DNA of 59,213 nucleotides from Coriobacteriaceae bacterium (GTDB lineage Bacteria > Actinomycetota > Coriobacteriia > Coriobacteriales > UMGS124), in assembly GCA_019420325.1 (NCBI GenBank), contig JAHZHK010000003.1, positions 1,684 through 60,896 of the forward strand, given 5' to 3'. A model generated the notes under the pieces. That model was not told the DNA's origin. It worked only from the letters and a program-made list of their open reading frames with translations, and did not search any database. Shown one piece after another: positions 17,272 to 26,332 of this stretch. The translations under genes and the position numbers were made by a program. Numbering within the stretch: position 1 is the first letter of the stretch; each line of letters opens with the position of its first letter.

Positions 17272-19575
17272 CTAGCGACGCTTGCCCTTGCCAGCTGCAC
17301 CACCGTCGTTACCTGCCTGTTTGGGGCGCGTAGGCCTGATGAGGCAGTGCTTGTCGTAGCCGATGAGGTCCTGACGGCCGGCCTTTACGAGCGCCTTGTG
17401 CACCAGGTCGTAGTTCTTGGGGTCGCGGTACTGGATGAGCGCGCGCTGCATGGCCTTTTCCTGGGGGTCGCGCGGCACATAAATGGGCTGCATGGTGCGC
17501 GGGTCGAGGCCCGTGTAGTACATGACGGTGGACAGGGTGGAGGGCGTGGGGTAGAAGTCGCTCACCTGCTCGGGCATGTAGCCCATGTCGCGCACGGCCT
17601 CGGCCAGGGCGATGGCGTCGTCCATGGTGGAGCCGGGGTGCGACGAGATGAGGTAGGGCACCACGTATTGCTCCAAGCCCAGCTGCTTGTTGATGCGCTT
17701 GAACTCATCGCAAAACGCCTGGTACACGTCTTGACCAGGTTTTCCCATAAGGGCAAGCACGTTGTCGGAGACATGCTCGGGCGCCACGCGCAGCTGGCCT
17801 GACACATGGTGTGCGGAAAGCTCGCGGATGAAGTCCTCGCCGTGCGGGTCGGCCATGATGTAGTCGAAACGTATGCCCGAGCGCACGAAGACCTTCTTCA
17901 CGCCCGGCAGCTCGCGCAGCTGGCGCAGCAGCTTGATGTAGGCGGTGTGGTCGGGCTTGAGGTTGCGGCAGGGCTTGGGGAAGAGGCACTGCTTGGTGGG
18001 GCACACGCCGCGCTTGAGCTGCTGGGTGCATGCCGGTGACTGGAAGTTTGCCGTGGGGCCGCCCACGTCGTGGATGTAGCCCTTGAAGTCGGGCAGGGCG
18101 GTGAGCGCCTTGGCCTCGCGCACGAGTGACTCGTGGCTGCGCGCCTGCAGGCGTCGCCCTTGGTGGAAGGCCAGGGCGCAGAAACTGCAGCCGCCGAAGC
18201 AGCCGCGGTTTGAGGTGAGCGAGAACTTGATCTCCTTGATGGCGGGCACGCCGCCTGCCGCCTCGTAGTCGGGATGGTAGGTGCCGGCGTAGGGCAGCTC
18301 GTACACGAAGTCGAGCTCGTCGGCGCTGAGGGGCTCGGCTGGGGGGTTCTGCGCCACGAAGAGATGCTCCTCGTACTGTTCCACGAGGGTCTTTGCGTAG
18401 TGGGAGTCCATGTTGCAGTACTGGGTGTAGAAGCTCTTGGCGTAGGCGGTTTTGTCGTCGAGCATCTCCTGGTAGGAGGGGAGCATCACAGGGTCCACCG
18501 CTGCGTCGAGGTCGCGGGCGCGGTACACGGTGCCGGCGACGTAGGTGATGTCCTGCACGGCGATGCCGGCGGCCAAAGAGTCTGCCACCTCGTGTATGGC
18601 GTGCTCACCCATGCCGTAAATGAGCAGGTCAGCGTTGGAGTCAAGCAGAATCGAACGCTTGAGGGAGTCGCTCCAGTAGTCGTAGTGGGCAAGGCGGCGC
18701 AGACTCGCCTCGATGCCGCCGATGATGATGGGCACGTGCTTGAAGCGCTTGCGGATGAGATTGCCGTAGACGCTCACGGCGCGGTTGGGGCGCAGACCCG
18801 CCTCGCCGCCGGGCGAGTAGGCGTCGGTGGAGCGGCGCTTCTTGTTGGAGGTGTAGTGGTTCACCATCGAGTCCATGTTGCCCGAAGACACCAGGAAGCC
18901 AAGGCGCGGCTCGCCGAGCACCGCGATGCTCTCGGGGTCGCGCCAGTCGGGCTGGGCGATGATACCCACCGTGTAGCCGAAGGCCACGAGCACCCTCGAG
19001 ATGATGGCGGTGCCAAAGGAGGAGTGGTCCACGTAGGCGTCGCCCGACACATACACGAAGTCAAGCTGCTCGATGCCGCGGTCCTTGAGGTCCTGCGGGG
19101 TCGTGGGCAGGAACTTGGTGCGGTCGGGCAGCACAGGGGAGGCGGGCTGCTTTGCGGGCTTGGCGGGTTTGGGGGCACCGGCAGACTTGGGACCGCGCTT
19201 GGCCTGCCCGGGGTTGCGCCCGGGCTGCTCGGAGGGCTTGGGGCCGTCGGAGTTGGGGCCCACCTGGCCGGAATCCTGACGTCGCTTGCCTAGGGGCGCC
19301 TCGTTGTTGCGGGAACCAGAGCCGTGCCTGTCTGAAGACTGGGACGCGTTGCCCTGAGGGCGGCTTTGGCGCTTGCCCAAAGGTGCCTCGTCGTTGTGCG
19401 GCCTGGGTTTGTCGGCGTGCTCGTGTGCCTGCGGGCGTGCAGTGTCGTCGTTGGGACGGCGCTTGCGGCGCTGGTCGCCCTGAGGAGGTTGGGCTTCGCT
19501 GCGACGGCCGGGGCCGCCCTGCGGGTTGTTCTTGTTTCGACCCTGGGGCCTGCTGTTCTGGGGCCTGTTGGACAC
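17272..19575 (-). CDS. ygiQ: YgiQ family radical SAM protein
   Basis: A 767-residue radical S-adenosylmethionine enzyme of the YgiQ/UPF0313 family, whose reaction is not established. A basic, Gln/Asn/Pro/Gly/Arg-rich, probably disordered extension covers about the first 145 residues. The conserved N-terminal domain then starts at PTTPQDLKDRGI. The radical SAM cysteines are in GCFGGCSFC, a CxxxCxxC [4Fe-4S] motif, and HDVGGPTANF and YLISSHPGSTM are family hallmarks. The start is a GTG with GAAGGG upstream. The extension resembles RNA-binding low-complexity tails and is longer than in most family members. It is divergent from the sodium symporter gene. Confidence 0.9.
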   Translation of the reverse strand: MSNRPQNSRPQGRNKNNPQGGPGRRSEAQPPQGDQRRKRRPNDDTARPQAHEHADKPRPHNDEAPLGKRQSRPQGNASQSSDRHGSGSRNNEAPLGKRRQDSGQVGPNSDGPKPSEQPGRNPGQAKRGPKSAGAPKPAKPAKQPASPVLPDRTKFLPTTPQDLKDRGIEQLDFVYVSGDAYVDHSSFGTAIISRVLVAFGYTVGIIAQPDWRDPESIAVLGEPRLGFLVSSGNMDSMVNHYTSNKKRRSTDAYSPGGEAGLRPNRAVSVYGNLIRKRFKHVPIIIGGIEASLRRLAHYDYWSDSLKRSILLDSNADLLIYGMGEHAIHEVADSLAAGIAVQDITYVAGTVYRARDLDAAVDPVMLPSYQEMLDDKTAYAKSFYTQYCNMDSHYAKTLVEQYEEHLFVAQNPPAEPLSADELDFVYELPYAGTYHPDYEAAGGVPAIKEIKFSLTSNRGCFGGCSFCALAFHQGRRLQARSHESLVREAKALTALPDFKGYIHDVGGPTANFQSPACTQQLKRGVCPTKQCLFPKPCRNLKPDHTAYIKLLRQLRELPGVKKVFVRSGIRFDYIMADPHGEDFIRELSAHHVSGQLRVAPEHVSDNVLALMGKPGQDVYQAFCDEFKRINKQLGLEQYVVPYLISSHPGSTMDDAIALAEAVRDMGYMPEQVSDFYPTPSTLSTVMYYTGLDPRTMQPIYVPRDPQEKAMQRALIQYRDPKNYDLVHKALVKAGRQDLIGYDKHCLIRPTRPKQAGNDGGAAGKGKRR

Positions 19576-19747
19576 GGCTTACCCTTCCGATTCGCCCCGC
19601 AGGGCCGTTTGTTTGACTTTGTCAGTGTATACCAGCGGCAATGTCGGACTTTGCGGGAGGTGCTTGCGCTACAATCGCGCAGTCAAAAAAGCAAGCGCGG
19701 GGCGGCGGCACGCTGCGTTCCCGCACCCTACGAAAGGCAACATATAT

Positions 19748-21205
19748 ATGACGGCCACTGAAACTACCGCCTCGCCTGCCGTGCAGCAGGCTGCGGCGAA
19801 GGCCGGTCGCGAGAGGTTTGCGTCGCGCCTGGGCTTCATTCTCATTTCTGCAGGTTGCGCCATCGGCCTGGGCAATGTCTGGCGCTTCCCCTACATCACC
19901 GGCCAGTACGGCGGCGCTGCGTTTGTCCTGCTCTACCTGCTGTTCCTTGTGATTCTGGGCCTGCCCGTCATGGTGATGGAGTTTGCGGTGGGCCGTGCCA
20001 GCCAGAAGTCCTCCGCCCTGGCCTTCGACACGCTGCAGCCATCGCGGCGCTGGCACTGGTTCAGCTGGTGGGGCTTCATCGGCTGCCTGGTTCTCATGAT
20101 GTTCTACACCACGGTGGGCGGCTGGATGCTGTCGTACGTGGTGAAGATGGGCACGGGCGCGTTCAGCGGGCTCGATGCGGCGGGCTCGGCCGAGGTTTTC
20201 GGCGCCATGCTGGCAAACCCTGGTGAGCTCATCGGCTGGATGCTCGCGGTGTGCGTCATCGGCTTCCTTGTGTGCAGCATGGGCCTGCAGAAGGGCGTGG
20301 AGCGCATCACCAAGGTCATGATGACCTGCCTTCTGCTTGTCATGGTCGTGCTCGTGGTGCGCGCGCTCACACTTCCGGGCGCGCAGGCCGGTATCGAGTT
20401 TTACCTGATTCCCGACTTTGGCAAACTGTTTGCCGGTGAGACGACCGCCGAGCAGTGGGCGACGTTTGGCAACGCGGTGTACGCCGCCATGGGACAGGCG
20501 TTCTTCACGCTTTCGCTGGGTATCTCAGCCATGGAGGTCTTTGGCAGCTACATCGGCCGCGATCGCTCGCTCACCGGCGAGGCCGTGCGCATTTGTGGCC
20601 TCGACACTGGCGTGGCCCTGCTGGCCGGTCTTATCATCTTCCCGGCGTGCTTCGCCTTTGGCGTGAACCCCGGCGAGGGCCCCTCGCTCGTCTTCGTGAC
20701 GCTGCCCATCGTCTTCAACCAGATGCCGTTGGGCCAGCTCTGGGGTGCTCTCTTCTTCCTGTTCATGAGCTTTGCGGCGCTGTCCACCATCATCGCCGTC
20801 TTTGAGAACCTCATCAGCTTCGTCATGGACAAGTGGGGTCTCGATCGCAAGACCGCCGTGGTCCGCATGGCTGTGACCGTCGTGGTGCTCTCGCTTCCCT
20901 GTGCGCTGGGCTACAACGTGCTGTCGGGTGTGAGCATCCCCGCCATCGGTGACATCCAGTCCATTGAGGATTTCATCGTCTCCAACAACATGCTGCCGCT
21001 GGGCAGCTTGCTCTACCTCGTGTTCTGCATCTCGCGCAAGGGCTGGGGCTGGGAGAAGTTCCTCGCCGAGGCCGACGCCGGCCAGGGTCTGAAGTTCCCT
21101 GCTTGGTCGCTGCCCTGGCTCAAGTGGGGCATCCCCGCGCTCATCATCGTCATCTTCGTGATGGGGTATGCCCCGAAGGTGGCGCTGTGGCTGGGGCTCG
21201 CCTAG
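19748..21205 (+). CDS. Sodium-dependent neurotransmitter-symporter (NSS/SNF) family transporter
   Basis: A 485-residue LeuT-fold transporter with about 11-12 membrane segments. The first helix, GCAIGLGNVWRFPYI, carries the unwound sodium- and substrate-binding motif of the family, and ITGQYGGAAFVL and GLPVMVMEF follow as in bacterial Trp/Tyr/Leu transporters. It probably imports an amino acid or related amine with sodium; the substrate is unknown. The ATG at 19748 follows GAAAGG at about ten bases; the frame is open upstream but lacks initiation signals. It is a single gene followed by a very strong terminator. Confidence 0.9.
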   Translation: MTATETTASPAVQQAAAKAGRERFASRLGFILISAGCAIGLGNVWRFPYITGQYGGAAFVLLYLLFLVILGLPVMVMEFAVGRASQKSSALAFDTLQPSRRWHWFSWWGFIGCLVLMMFYTTVGGWMLSYVVKMGTGAFSGLDAAGSAEVFGAMLANPGELIGWMLAVCVIGFLVCSMGLQKGVERITKVMMTCLLLVMVVLVVRALTLPGAQAGIEFYLIPDFGKLFAGETTAEQWATFGNAVYAAMGQAFFTLSLGISAMEVFGSYIGRDRSLTGEAVRICGLDTGVALLAGLIIFPACFAFGVNPGEGPSLVFVTLPIVFNQMPLGQLWGALFFLFMSFAALSTIIAVFENLISFVMDKWGLDRKTAVVRMAVTVVVLSLPCALGYNVLSGVSIPAIGDIQSIEDFIVSNNMLPLGSLLYLVFCISRKGWGWEKFLAEADAGQGLKFPAWSLPWLKWGIPALIIVIFVMGYAPKVALWLGLA

Positions 21206-21279
21206 GCGCACAGGGCGGAGGATTCTCTTCTTCGCGCGTCCGGCCGGCCCCAGGCTGGGGATGTATAGAGAAGTATGTT

Positions 21280-21313
21280 GGCCTGGTACCTCGCGAGGTA
21301 CCAGGCCTTTTTT
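21280..21313 (+). terminator. Rho-independent terminator of the NSS transporter gene
   Basis: A perfect 12-bp stem GGCCTGGTACCT/AGGTACCAGGCC with a CGCG loop is followed by six T residues. Confidence 0.95.
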
Positions 21314-21363
21314 GTAAGCAAATTCTTATGTGCGTGACAATTTTTGTTTTGAGATGGGTTTTT

Positions 21364-21416
21364 ATCACATCCGTTATAAAATGGCTATAGATGACTCACT
21401 TTATAACGGACGTGAT
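21364..21416 (+). promoter_or_regulatory. Palindromic operator pair upstream of hipBA
   Basis: Two 17-bp half-sites, 21364-21380 (ATCACATCCGTTATAAA) and 21400-21416 (TTTATAACGGACGTGAT), are inverted repeats with 16 of 17 positions matching, 19 bp apart. They end five bases before the antitoxin start codon. The TATAAA in the left arm could be the -10 element, so binding would block transcription. By analogy with HipB autoregulation, this is the likely antitoxin/complex binding site. Confidence 0.75.
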
Positions 21417-21420
21417 AATT

Positions 21421-21663
21421 ATGTCTAGTTTTCAACAGCCACAACGTGTTAAGAACGCCGCTGACCTTGGCTCGGTGATACGTCTGCAGCGCAAACGATT
21501 GGGTCTGACGCAGCAGGAGCTTGCTGATGCCTGTGGGTGCTCGATTATGTATCTCTCCAGTCTCGAGCGCGGCAAGGAAACGGCTGAGCTGGGAATTGCG
21601 TTGCGTATTGTCAACATGCTTGGCCTTGATTTGCTTGTGAGCGAAAGGGGTTGTTGGCAATGA
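21421..21663 (+). CDS. hipB: HipB-type antitoxin, XRE-family DNA-binding protein
   Basis: An 80-residue helix-turn-helix protein, predicted to neutralise HipA and repress the operon. The HTH region LGSVIRLQRKRLGLTQQELADACGCS... is followed by YLSSLERGKETAELGIALRI, a standard Cro/CI XRE fold. The ATG at 21421 sits directly behind the palindromic operator. Its stop codon overlaps the hipA start (ATGA), so the two are translationally coupled. The locus is less GC-rich than its surroundings, which suggests acquisition by transfer. Confidence 0.88.
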   Translation: MSSFQQPQRVKNAADLGSVIRLQRKRLGLTQQELADACGCSIMYLSSLERGKETAELGIALRIVNMLGLDLLVSERGCWQ

Positions 21664-22913
21664 ATATCGAGGTCAGGGCAGAGGTTTCCGGTGTTTTTCA
21701 AAGCGTGGGGGAAATCAGAACGCTTTCCGGAACAGGAGAGCAATTCTCCTATTCACGTGATTGGCTTGAAGCTATGGGTGGTGTTGGAATCTCGTTGTCA
21801 CTGCCATCAAGCGACAAGGTATACATAGCCTCAGAAATGCGTCCCTATTTTGAGGGCCTGCTGCCTGAGGAGGATGCGCGCAAGAGCATTGCCCGTAGTT
21901 TGGGTGTCTCCTCGAATTCCTATCTTAAGTTGCTTGCCGCCTTGGCAGGAGAGTGCATAGGTGCAGTTTCTCTTGGTGAAGAAGATGAGAACGACCCAAC
22001 TGAGTCGATGTACCTGCCTGTCAGTGATGAGGAGCTCGCCTCACTTGAGCGGGGAGGATATGCGCAAGCGGGCAAATTTGCCAGTCGTTCACGGTTGTCG
22101 TTGGCGGGCGCACAAGCGAAGACCGGTTTGTATCTTGATGAGACTTCCGGTGGATGGTATATGCCACGTGGGCTTGCTCCATCAACTCATGTTGTGAAGC
22201 CTACGAATCCTGTCTTCGATGAGCTTGTTCAAAACGAGCTGTGGTGCATGAGCCTCGCAAAGGCGTCGGGTATTCCCGTTGCTGAGGCCGGCTGTATCGT
22301 GGGGCACCCTGGGTTACTAGCGGTCAAGCGCTATGACCGTGTTGTGGATGAGGGTAGTAATCGGATACAGGGCCTGCCTGTTCCTCGTCGGCTCCATCAA
22401 GAGGACTTCTGCCAGGCGCTTGGACTTTTGGGGCGCGACAAGTACGAAGAGCGAGGTGAGCAGCATCTTGCGACAATGTTCAAGATACTTGAGCAGTGGT
22501 CATCGAACCCTCTTGAAGATCGCAATCTTCTAATTGATCTCGTTGCATTTGACGTTGTCATCGGCAATTGCGACGCGCATCTTAAGAATTACTCGCTGTT
22601 GCGTTCTTCTGACTGGAGACATCTGCGGCTTGCCCCGGCATATGACCTCGTATCAACTGCTGTTTATGAAGACTTGACCCAAACGCTTGGTATGCGGGTG
22701 GGTCATGCGAAACGCTTGGGTGACGTTTCGCGTCAATCATTCGAAGACTTGGCAAGGCAGGTTGGCATGGCCCCGAGAGGTGTCCTTCGTCGTGTTGACG
22801 ATGTGTTGCAGCGCATTCGCGAGGGATTGAAAACCATGTCAGCGGATGGGGAAATAGAAGCTAAGTGTGCCGCTCAATGCATGGACGGCCTGGTATCTCT
22901 AATGAAACATTAG
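21660..22913 (+). CDS. hipA: HipA-type serine/threonine kinase toxin
   Basis: A 417-residue kinase-fold toxin of a type II HipBA module; relatives phosphorylate glutamyl- or tryptophanyl-tRNA synthetase and induce persistence. An N-terminal HipA_N-type domain (~1-105) includes LPSSDKVYIASEMRPYFEGLLPE. SLAGAQAKTGLYL matches the SxxGAQxK phosphate-loop motif. GNCDAHLKNYSLL is the catalytic loop with its Asp, and LAPAYDLVST supplies the metal-binding Asp. All key residues seem intact, so it is probably active. It is convergent with the LuxR gene that ends at 22949; no clear terminator is seen between them. Codon use is less GC-biased than in neighbours. Confidence 0.88.
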   Translation: MNIEVRAEVSGVFQSVGEIRTLSGTGEQFSYSRDWLEAMGGVGISLSLPSSDKVYIASEMRPYFEGLLPEEDARKSIARSLGVSSNSYLKLLAALAGECIGAVSLGEEDENDPTESMYLPVSDEELASLERGGYAQAGKFASRSRLSLAGAQAKTGLYLDETSGGWYMPRGLAPSTHVVKPTNPVFDELVQNELWCMSLAKASGIPVAEAGCIVGHPGLLAVKRYDRVVDEGSNRIQGLPVPRRLHQEDFCQALGLLGRDKYEERGEQHLATMFKILEQWSSNPLEDRNLLIDLVAFDVVIGNCDAHLKNYSLLRSSDWRHLRLAPAYDLVSTAVYEDLTQTLGMRVGHAKRLGDVSRQSFEDLARQVGMAPRGVLRRVDDVLQRIREGLKTMSADGEIEAKCAAQCMDGLVSLMKH

Positions 22914-22948
22914 CTTTATACGGGGGAGTCCACTTCCTGCTGCACTTT

Positions 22949-24235
22949 TTAGACCTCGGCCATCCTCGCTGCTACGAGCTCGATGACCTCCTGCTTTGAG
23001 TGGACGTCGAGTTTGCGGTAGAGACCCTTGGTGTGGGTGCGCACGGTGTTTTCGGTGACACCACGCTCCTGGGCGATGCGGGCCACGGTGTAGCCCATGG
23101 AGACGAACTCCAGCGCAAGGGCCTCCATCTCGGTGAGGGCTGCCTGCGAGGCGATTGCCTGGCAGGCAGCATGGCGCAGGTCGTGCTCGGTGGGGGCCTC
23201 GGTTGTCTCGGGGGCCTGTGCCAGGTTGGTGGTGCCCTGGCTACCGTTCGTCCTTGTCGCAACGGCGATGATGGCAAGGGAGCACGCCACGATGACGAGT
23301 GCCACCACGAGGGTTGCCACGCGCAGGGTTTCGGCACTCAAGGTGGCCTCGATGCCTATTGCGCGCAGGGCCGCAATGAGGGCGCGAACCGCCAGATACA
23401 CACCGACATATCCGCCGGCTCCCCACAGTGCGGTGCGCATGGGAGACCTGCTCGCCAGGGCGCACTCGGCAAGCAGGGGCCAGAGCAGGATAAACGCCCC
23501 GCGCCGGCTTGCGGTGAGAAGGTTGAGCCCGGCAGTGAAGATGTTGCCCGTGGGCACAATGACAAACAGGGCGCTCATGATGAGCGGCACAAGGCATAGG
23601 CCCCACAACAAGGCGGAGAACGTCGAGCGGCCTTTGGGAAGCAGCGCGCAGAGCACAAACGGCACGGCCAGGCCTGCCGAGAGGAGATTGCCTGGCACGG
23701 GGGTTGTGCTGTACATGCCCAGCAGCACACCTGAGGTGGCATACGTAAGGGCTGCAATGCCTGCGAGCAGCCACATGGGCCGCAGGGAAGGAGTGCCTGC
23801 ACGCCCCTCTTCTTCTACTAAGGTGGGTGCGATGTCGGGTAGGGGGCTTATGCGCTCGGCGCCCCATGCCGCTACTCCGCTCACAATGGGCATGAGCAAG
23901 ATGAGCGGAGTCGCAATTTCGTCAGGGAGCAGGTCCACCGGAAGCTCGACCACAAAGCTCAAGAGATAGCCCAACAAGATCGTGGCTAGGGATGAGACTG
24001 GCTGCGAGGTTTGAGTGGTCAGCCGTTCGTTCGACATCAAGCGCAGCGTCGTGCGCATCCACACGCATGCCAGGCACAGGAATGCGCCGCACATCGCGAC
24101 GGCAAGGAAGGCGGCAAGGGGGCTCTGGGTTGCCTTGCCAAAAAAGTGCGCAAGATTGGGCCCCTTGATGAAGGGCCAGAAGAACGCCATGCCGATGACG
24201 ATCAATGCACGTTGCTTCAAAGGCGTTGCCCCCAT
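22949..24235 (-). CDS. Membrane-bound LuxR-type regulator (multi-pass sensor plus HTH)
   Basis: A one-component regulator with about 10-12 hydrophobic segments, then a C-terminal LuxR HTH in the last ~65 residues (LTEMEALALEFVSMGYTVARIA, with GVTENTVRTHTKGLYRKLDV as recognition helix). This architecture is common in Eggerthellaceae and usually sits beside secreted flavin reductases; here it is divergent from the reductase at 24510. The membrane part may sense the substrate or respond to transport, but that is inference. Start uncertain: ATG at 24235 lies next to the first membrane helix without a clear ribosome site; ATG at 24277 or 24352 is also possible. Confidence 0.8.
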   Translation of the reverse strand: MGATPLKQRALIVIGMAFFWPFIKGPNLAHFFGKATQSPLAAFLAVAMCGAFLCLACVWMRTTLRLMSNERLTTQTSQPVSSLATILLGYLLSFVVELPVDLLPDEIATPLILLMPIVSGVAAWGAERISPLPDIAPTLVEEEGRAGTPSLRPMWLLAGIAALTYATSGVLLGMYSTTPVPGNLLSAGLAVPFVLCALLPKGRSTFSALLWGLCLVPLIMSALFVIVPTGNIFTAGLNLLTASRRGAFILLWPLLAECALASRSPMRTALWGAGGYVGVYLAVRALIAALRAIGIEATLSAETLRVATLVVALVIVACSLAIIAVATRTNGSQGTTNLAQAPETTEAPTEHDLRHAACQAIASQAALTEMEALALEFVSMGYTVARIAQERGVTENTVRTHTKGLYRKLDVHSKQEVIELVAARMAEV

Positions 24236-24509
24236 GGTGGTAGTCGGATGGCGCAGTGTGCGCGGGCCTAAAAACATTCTACTCGCATTTGTGCTGGTAC
24301 ACGCCCTTTCACACAAAGTATGTGATGACAGGTGAGCCGTTTGGAGGCACATTTATGCCGTTAAGCGAAACCCCTGTTGCCTTGCGAGATGCGACTTTTG
24401 CCCACGGATGTGCGGGCGCCGCGCCTTGCATGCGCAAAGGGAGTTCACGCTTTACTCAGGCGCCAACCGTCGGGTTGGCGTGCGTCTACTGAACATGGAG
24501 GTATGGGTT

Positions 24510-25937
24510 ATGGCTCAGATCACGATGAATCGCCGCAGCTTCCTAGCTGCTGCCGCCGCAACTGCGCTTGTCCCCACCGCTGCTGCCTTCGCCGAGGAGG
24601 CCCCGGCCGGCGGTGACTACGACATCGTCGTCGTAGGCATGGGCGGCGCCGGCATGTGCGCCGCTTTGGCCGCCAGCGAGGCCGGCGTCGAGAAGATTGT
24701 CATCCTTGAGAAGAACGCCATGGAGGGCGGCAACACCATCTTCGCTTCCTCGGGCATGAACGCTTCCGAGACCAGCTACCAGAAGGATCAGGGCATCGAG
24801 GACTCCACCGACCTGTTCATCCAGGAGACCATCGCCGGTGGCCACAACTGGAACAACGTCGAGCTTGTGACCCAGATGTGCGAGGGCTCCGCTGCCGCCA
24901 TCGACTGGCTTGCTCAGCACGGCCTCGTGCTTGACAACATCACGACCACCGGCGGCATGAGCGTGCCCCGCTGCCACCGTCCCACCGACGGCTCCGCTGT
25001 GGGCGCCGCCTATGTTCCCGCCCTCGCCCAGGCCGTCAGTGACGCCGGCATCGAGGTTGTCTACAACTGCCGTGCCACTGAGCTTGTCGTTGACGAGTCC
25101 GGCGCTGTGACGGGCGTCGTGTGCGAGGATGGCACGCAGTACAACGCCAAGGCCGTCATCCTGACCTCCGGTGGCTTCGGCTCCAACAAGGACATGGTCA
25201 AGATGTACCGTCCCGACCTGGAGACCTTCGTTTCTACCAACGCCGCCTCCATCACGGGCGACGGCATGGTCATGGCTCAGCACGCTGGCGCCAACCTCAT
25301 CCAGATGAGCCAGATCCAGATTCACCCCACCGTGTTCGCCGACGGCTCGCTTGTTGCTGAGGGCGTCCGCGGCGGTGGCGGTATCCTGGTCAACAACGCC
25401 GGCGACCGTTTCACCAACGAGATGGGCACCCGCGACGTCGTGTCTTCTGCCGAGATGGCTCAGCCTGACGGCAAGGTCTGGGTTGTGTACGATCAGACCG
25501 TCTATGACAACAACAAGGCCTGCGCCAAGTACGAGAGCAAGGAAATGAGCGTCAAGGCTGACGACCTGGCTGGCCTGGCCGACACGCTCGGCATTCCGGC
25601 CGACGAGCTCCAGACCACCATCGATACGTATAACCAGTCCGTTGACGGTGCCGAGGATCCCTTTGGCCGTACCACGGGCTTCGTCTCCAAGCTTGAGACC
25701 GCTCCCTTCTACGCCATCGCCGTCTATCCCGGCATCCACCACTGCATGGGCGGCATCTATGTTGACGGCGACTCCCAGGCCCTGACCATCGAGGGCAACA
25801 AGATCGCCGGTCTCTTCGCTGCCGGCGAGGTCACGGGCGGTATCCACGGTGCCAACCGTATCGGTGGCAACGCTGTGTGCGACATTACGGTTATGGGTAT
25901 CAACGCCGGCCAGAAGGCAGCCGCCGCAATCGCTTAG
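24510..25937 (+). CDS. Tat-exported FAD-dependent fumarate-reductase-type flavoprotein
   Basis: A 475-residue secreted flavin reductase. NRRSFLAAA (residues 7-15) is a twin-arginine signal and AFAEE a plausible cleavage region. The FAD-binding motif VVVGMGGAGMCAALAASEAG follows. Active-site residues of flavocytochrome c fumarate reductases are all present: His272 in IHPT, Arg287 in GVRGGGG, His410/411 in GIHHCMGG and Arg450 in GANRIGGN. Neither a haem domain nor an FMN-binding domain is fused, so electrons must come from a partner encoded elsewhere. The ATG at 24510 is chosen because GGAGGT lies seven bases upstream. Fumarate or a related enoate is a likely acceptor. It pairs with the divergent membrane LuxR regulator. 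Confidence 0.88.
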   Translation: MAQITMNRRSFLAAAAATALVPTAAAFAEEAPAGGDYDIVVVGMGGAGMCAALAASEAGVEKIVILEKNAMEGGNTIFASSGMNASETSYQKDQGIEDSTDLFIQETIAGGHNWNNVELVTQMCEGSAAAIDWLAQHGLVLDNITTTGGMSVPRCHRPTDGSAVGAAYVPALAQAVSDAGIEVVYNCRATELVVDESGAVTGVVCEDGTQYNAKAVILTSGGFGSNKDMVKMYRPDLETFVSTNAASITGDGMVMAQHAGANLIQMSQIQIHPTVFADGSLVAEGVRGGGGILVNNAGDRFTNEMGTRDVVSSAEMAQPDGKVWVVYDQTVYDNNKACAKYESKEMSVKADDLAGLADTLGIPADELQTTIDTYNQSVDGAEDPFGRTTGFVSKLETAPFYAIAVYPGIHHCMGGIYVDGDSQALTIEGNKIAGLFAAGEVTGGIHGANRIGGNAVCDITVMGINAGQKAAAAIA

Positions 25938-25950
25938 GATGATGCGGAAC

Positions 25951-26021
25951 CTCGTCCGCTGCGTTCCGCGAAGCCTTACGTACCAGGCGTACGCTGCGGC
26001 TCCGCGCGCCTTGCGGACGAG
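25951..26021 (+). repeat. Family A 3'-UTR palindrome, copy 1
   Basis: The outer arms CTCGTCCGC and GCGGACGAG enclose a 53-nt core that folds again (CGCGAAGCC with GGCTCCGCG, GTAC with GTAC). It begins 13 bases after the flavin-reductase stop codon. No T-tract follows. Confidence 0.85.
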
Positions 26022-26046
26022 AACCCGCGTTTGAGTGGGGCGCAAC

Positions 26047-26117
26047 CTCGTCCGCTGCGTTCTCGGGAGGCTTACGTACCAGGTGTACGCCGCGCCTCCC
26101 GACGCCTTGCGGACGAG
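26047..26117 (+). repeat. Family A 3'-UTR palindrome, copy 2
   Basis: The outer arms are the same as in copy 1. The inner helix differs but still pairs (TCGGGAGGC with GCCTCCCGA), a compensatory change. The core is again 53 nt. It begins 96 bp after the start of copy 1. Confidence 0.85.
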
Positions 26118-26143
26118 AACCCGCCTTTATGAGGTTGCGGAAC

Positions 26144-26234
26144 CTCGTCCGCTGCGTTCCGCGAAGCCTTACGCGCGGTGCGCACCTTTGGTGTACCATG
26201 TGTACGTTGCGGCTCCGCGCGCCTTGCGGACGAG
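26144..26234 (+). repeat. Family A 3'-UTR palindrome, copy 3
   Basis: The outer arms are the same as in copies 1 and 2. The core carries about 20 extra bases around the central GTAC region. Confidence 0.8.
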
Positions 26235-26268
26235 AACCCGCGTTTGAGAGGGCGCAACCTCGGTTTTC

Positions 26269-26305
26269 AAAGACCTCGCGTACCTGGTGCGCGGGGTCTT
26301 TTGTG
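26269..26305 (+). terminator. Probable terminator downstream of the flavin reductase and hairpin array
   Basis: The arms AAAGACCTCGCG and CGCGGGGTCTTT pair with one T-G, followed by TTGTGTCCTTT. Confidence 0.7.
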
Positions 26306-26332
26306 TCCTTTGCCAGCAAAGAAGACATGCGG

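Noticed and set aside
24309..24325. TCACA-7-TGTGA inverted repeat as a CRP-type site
   Set aside because: The half-sites are in the reverse of the CRP arrangement and too short to be significant, although the position between divergent genes is suggestive.
25941..26262. CRISPR array
   Set aside because: The units are near-tandem at 96-97 bp, each is itself a long palindrome, and there are no short repeats with unique spacers of regular length. No cas genes are present.
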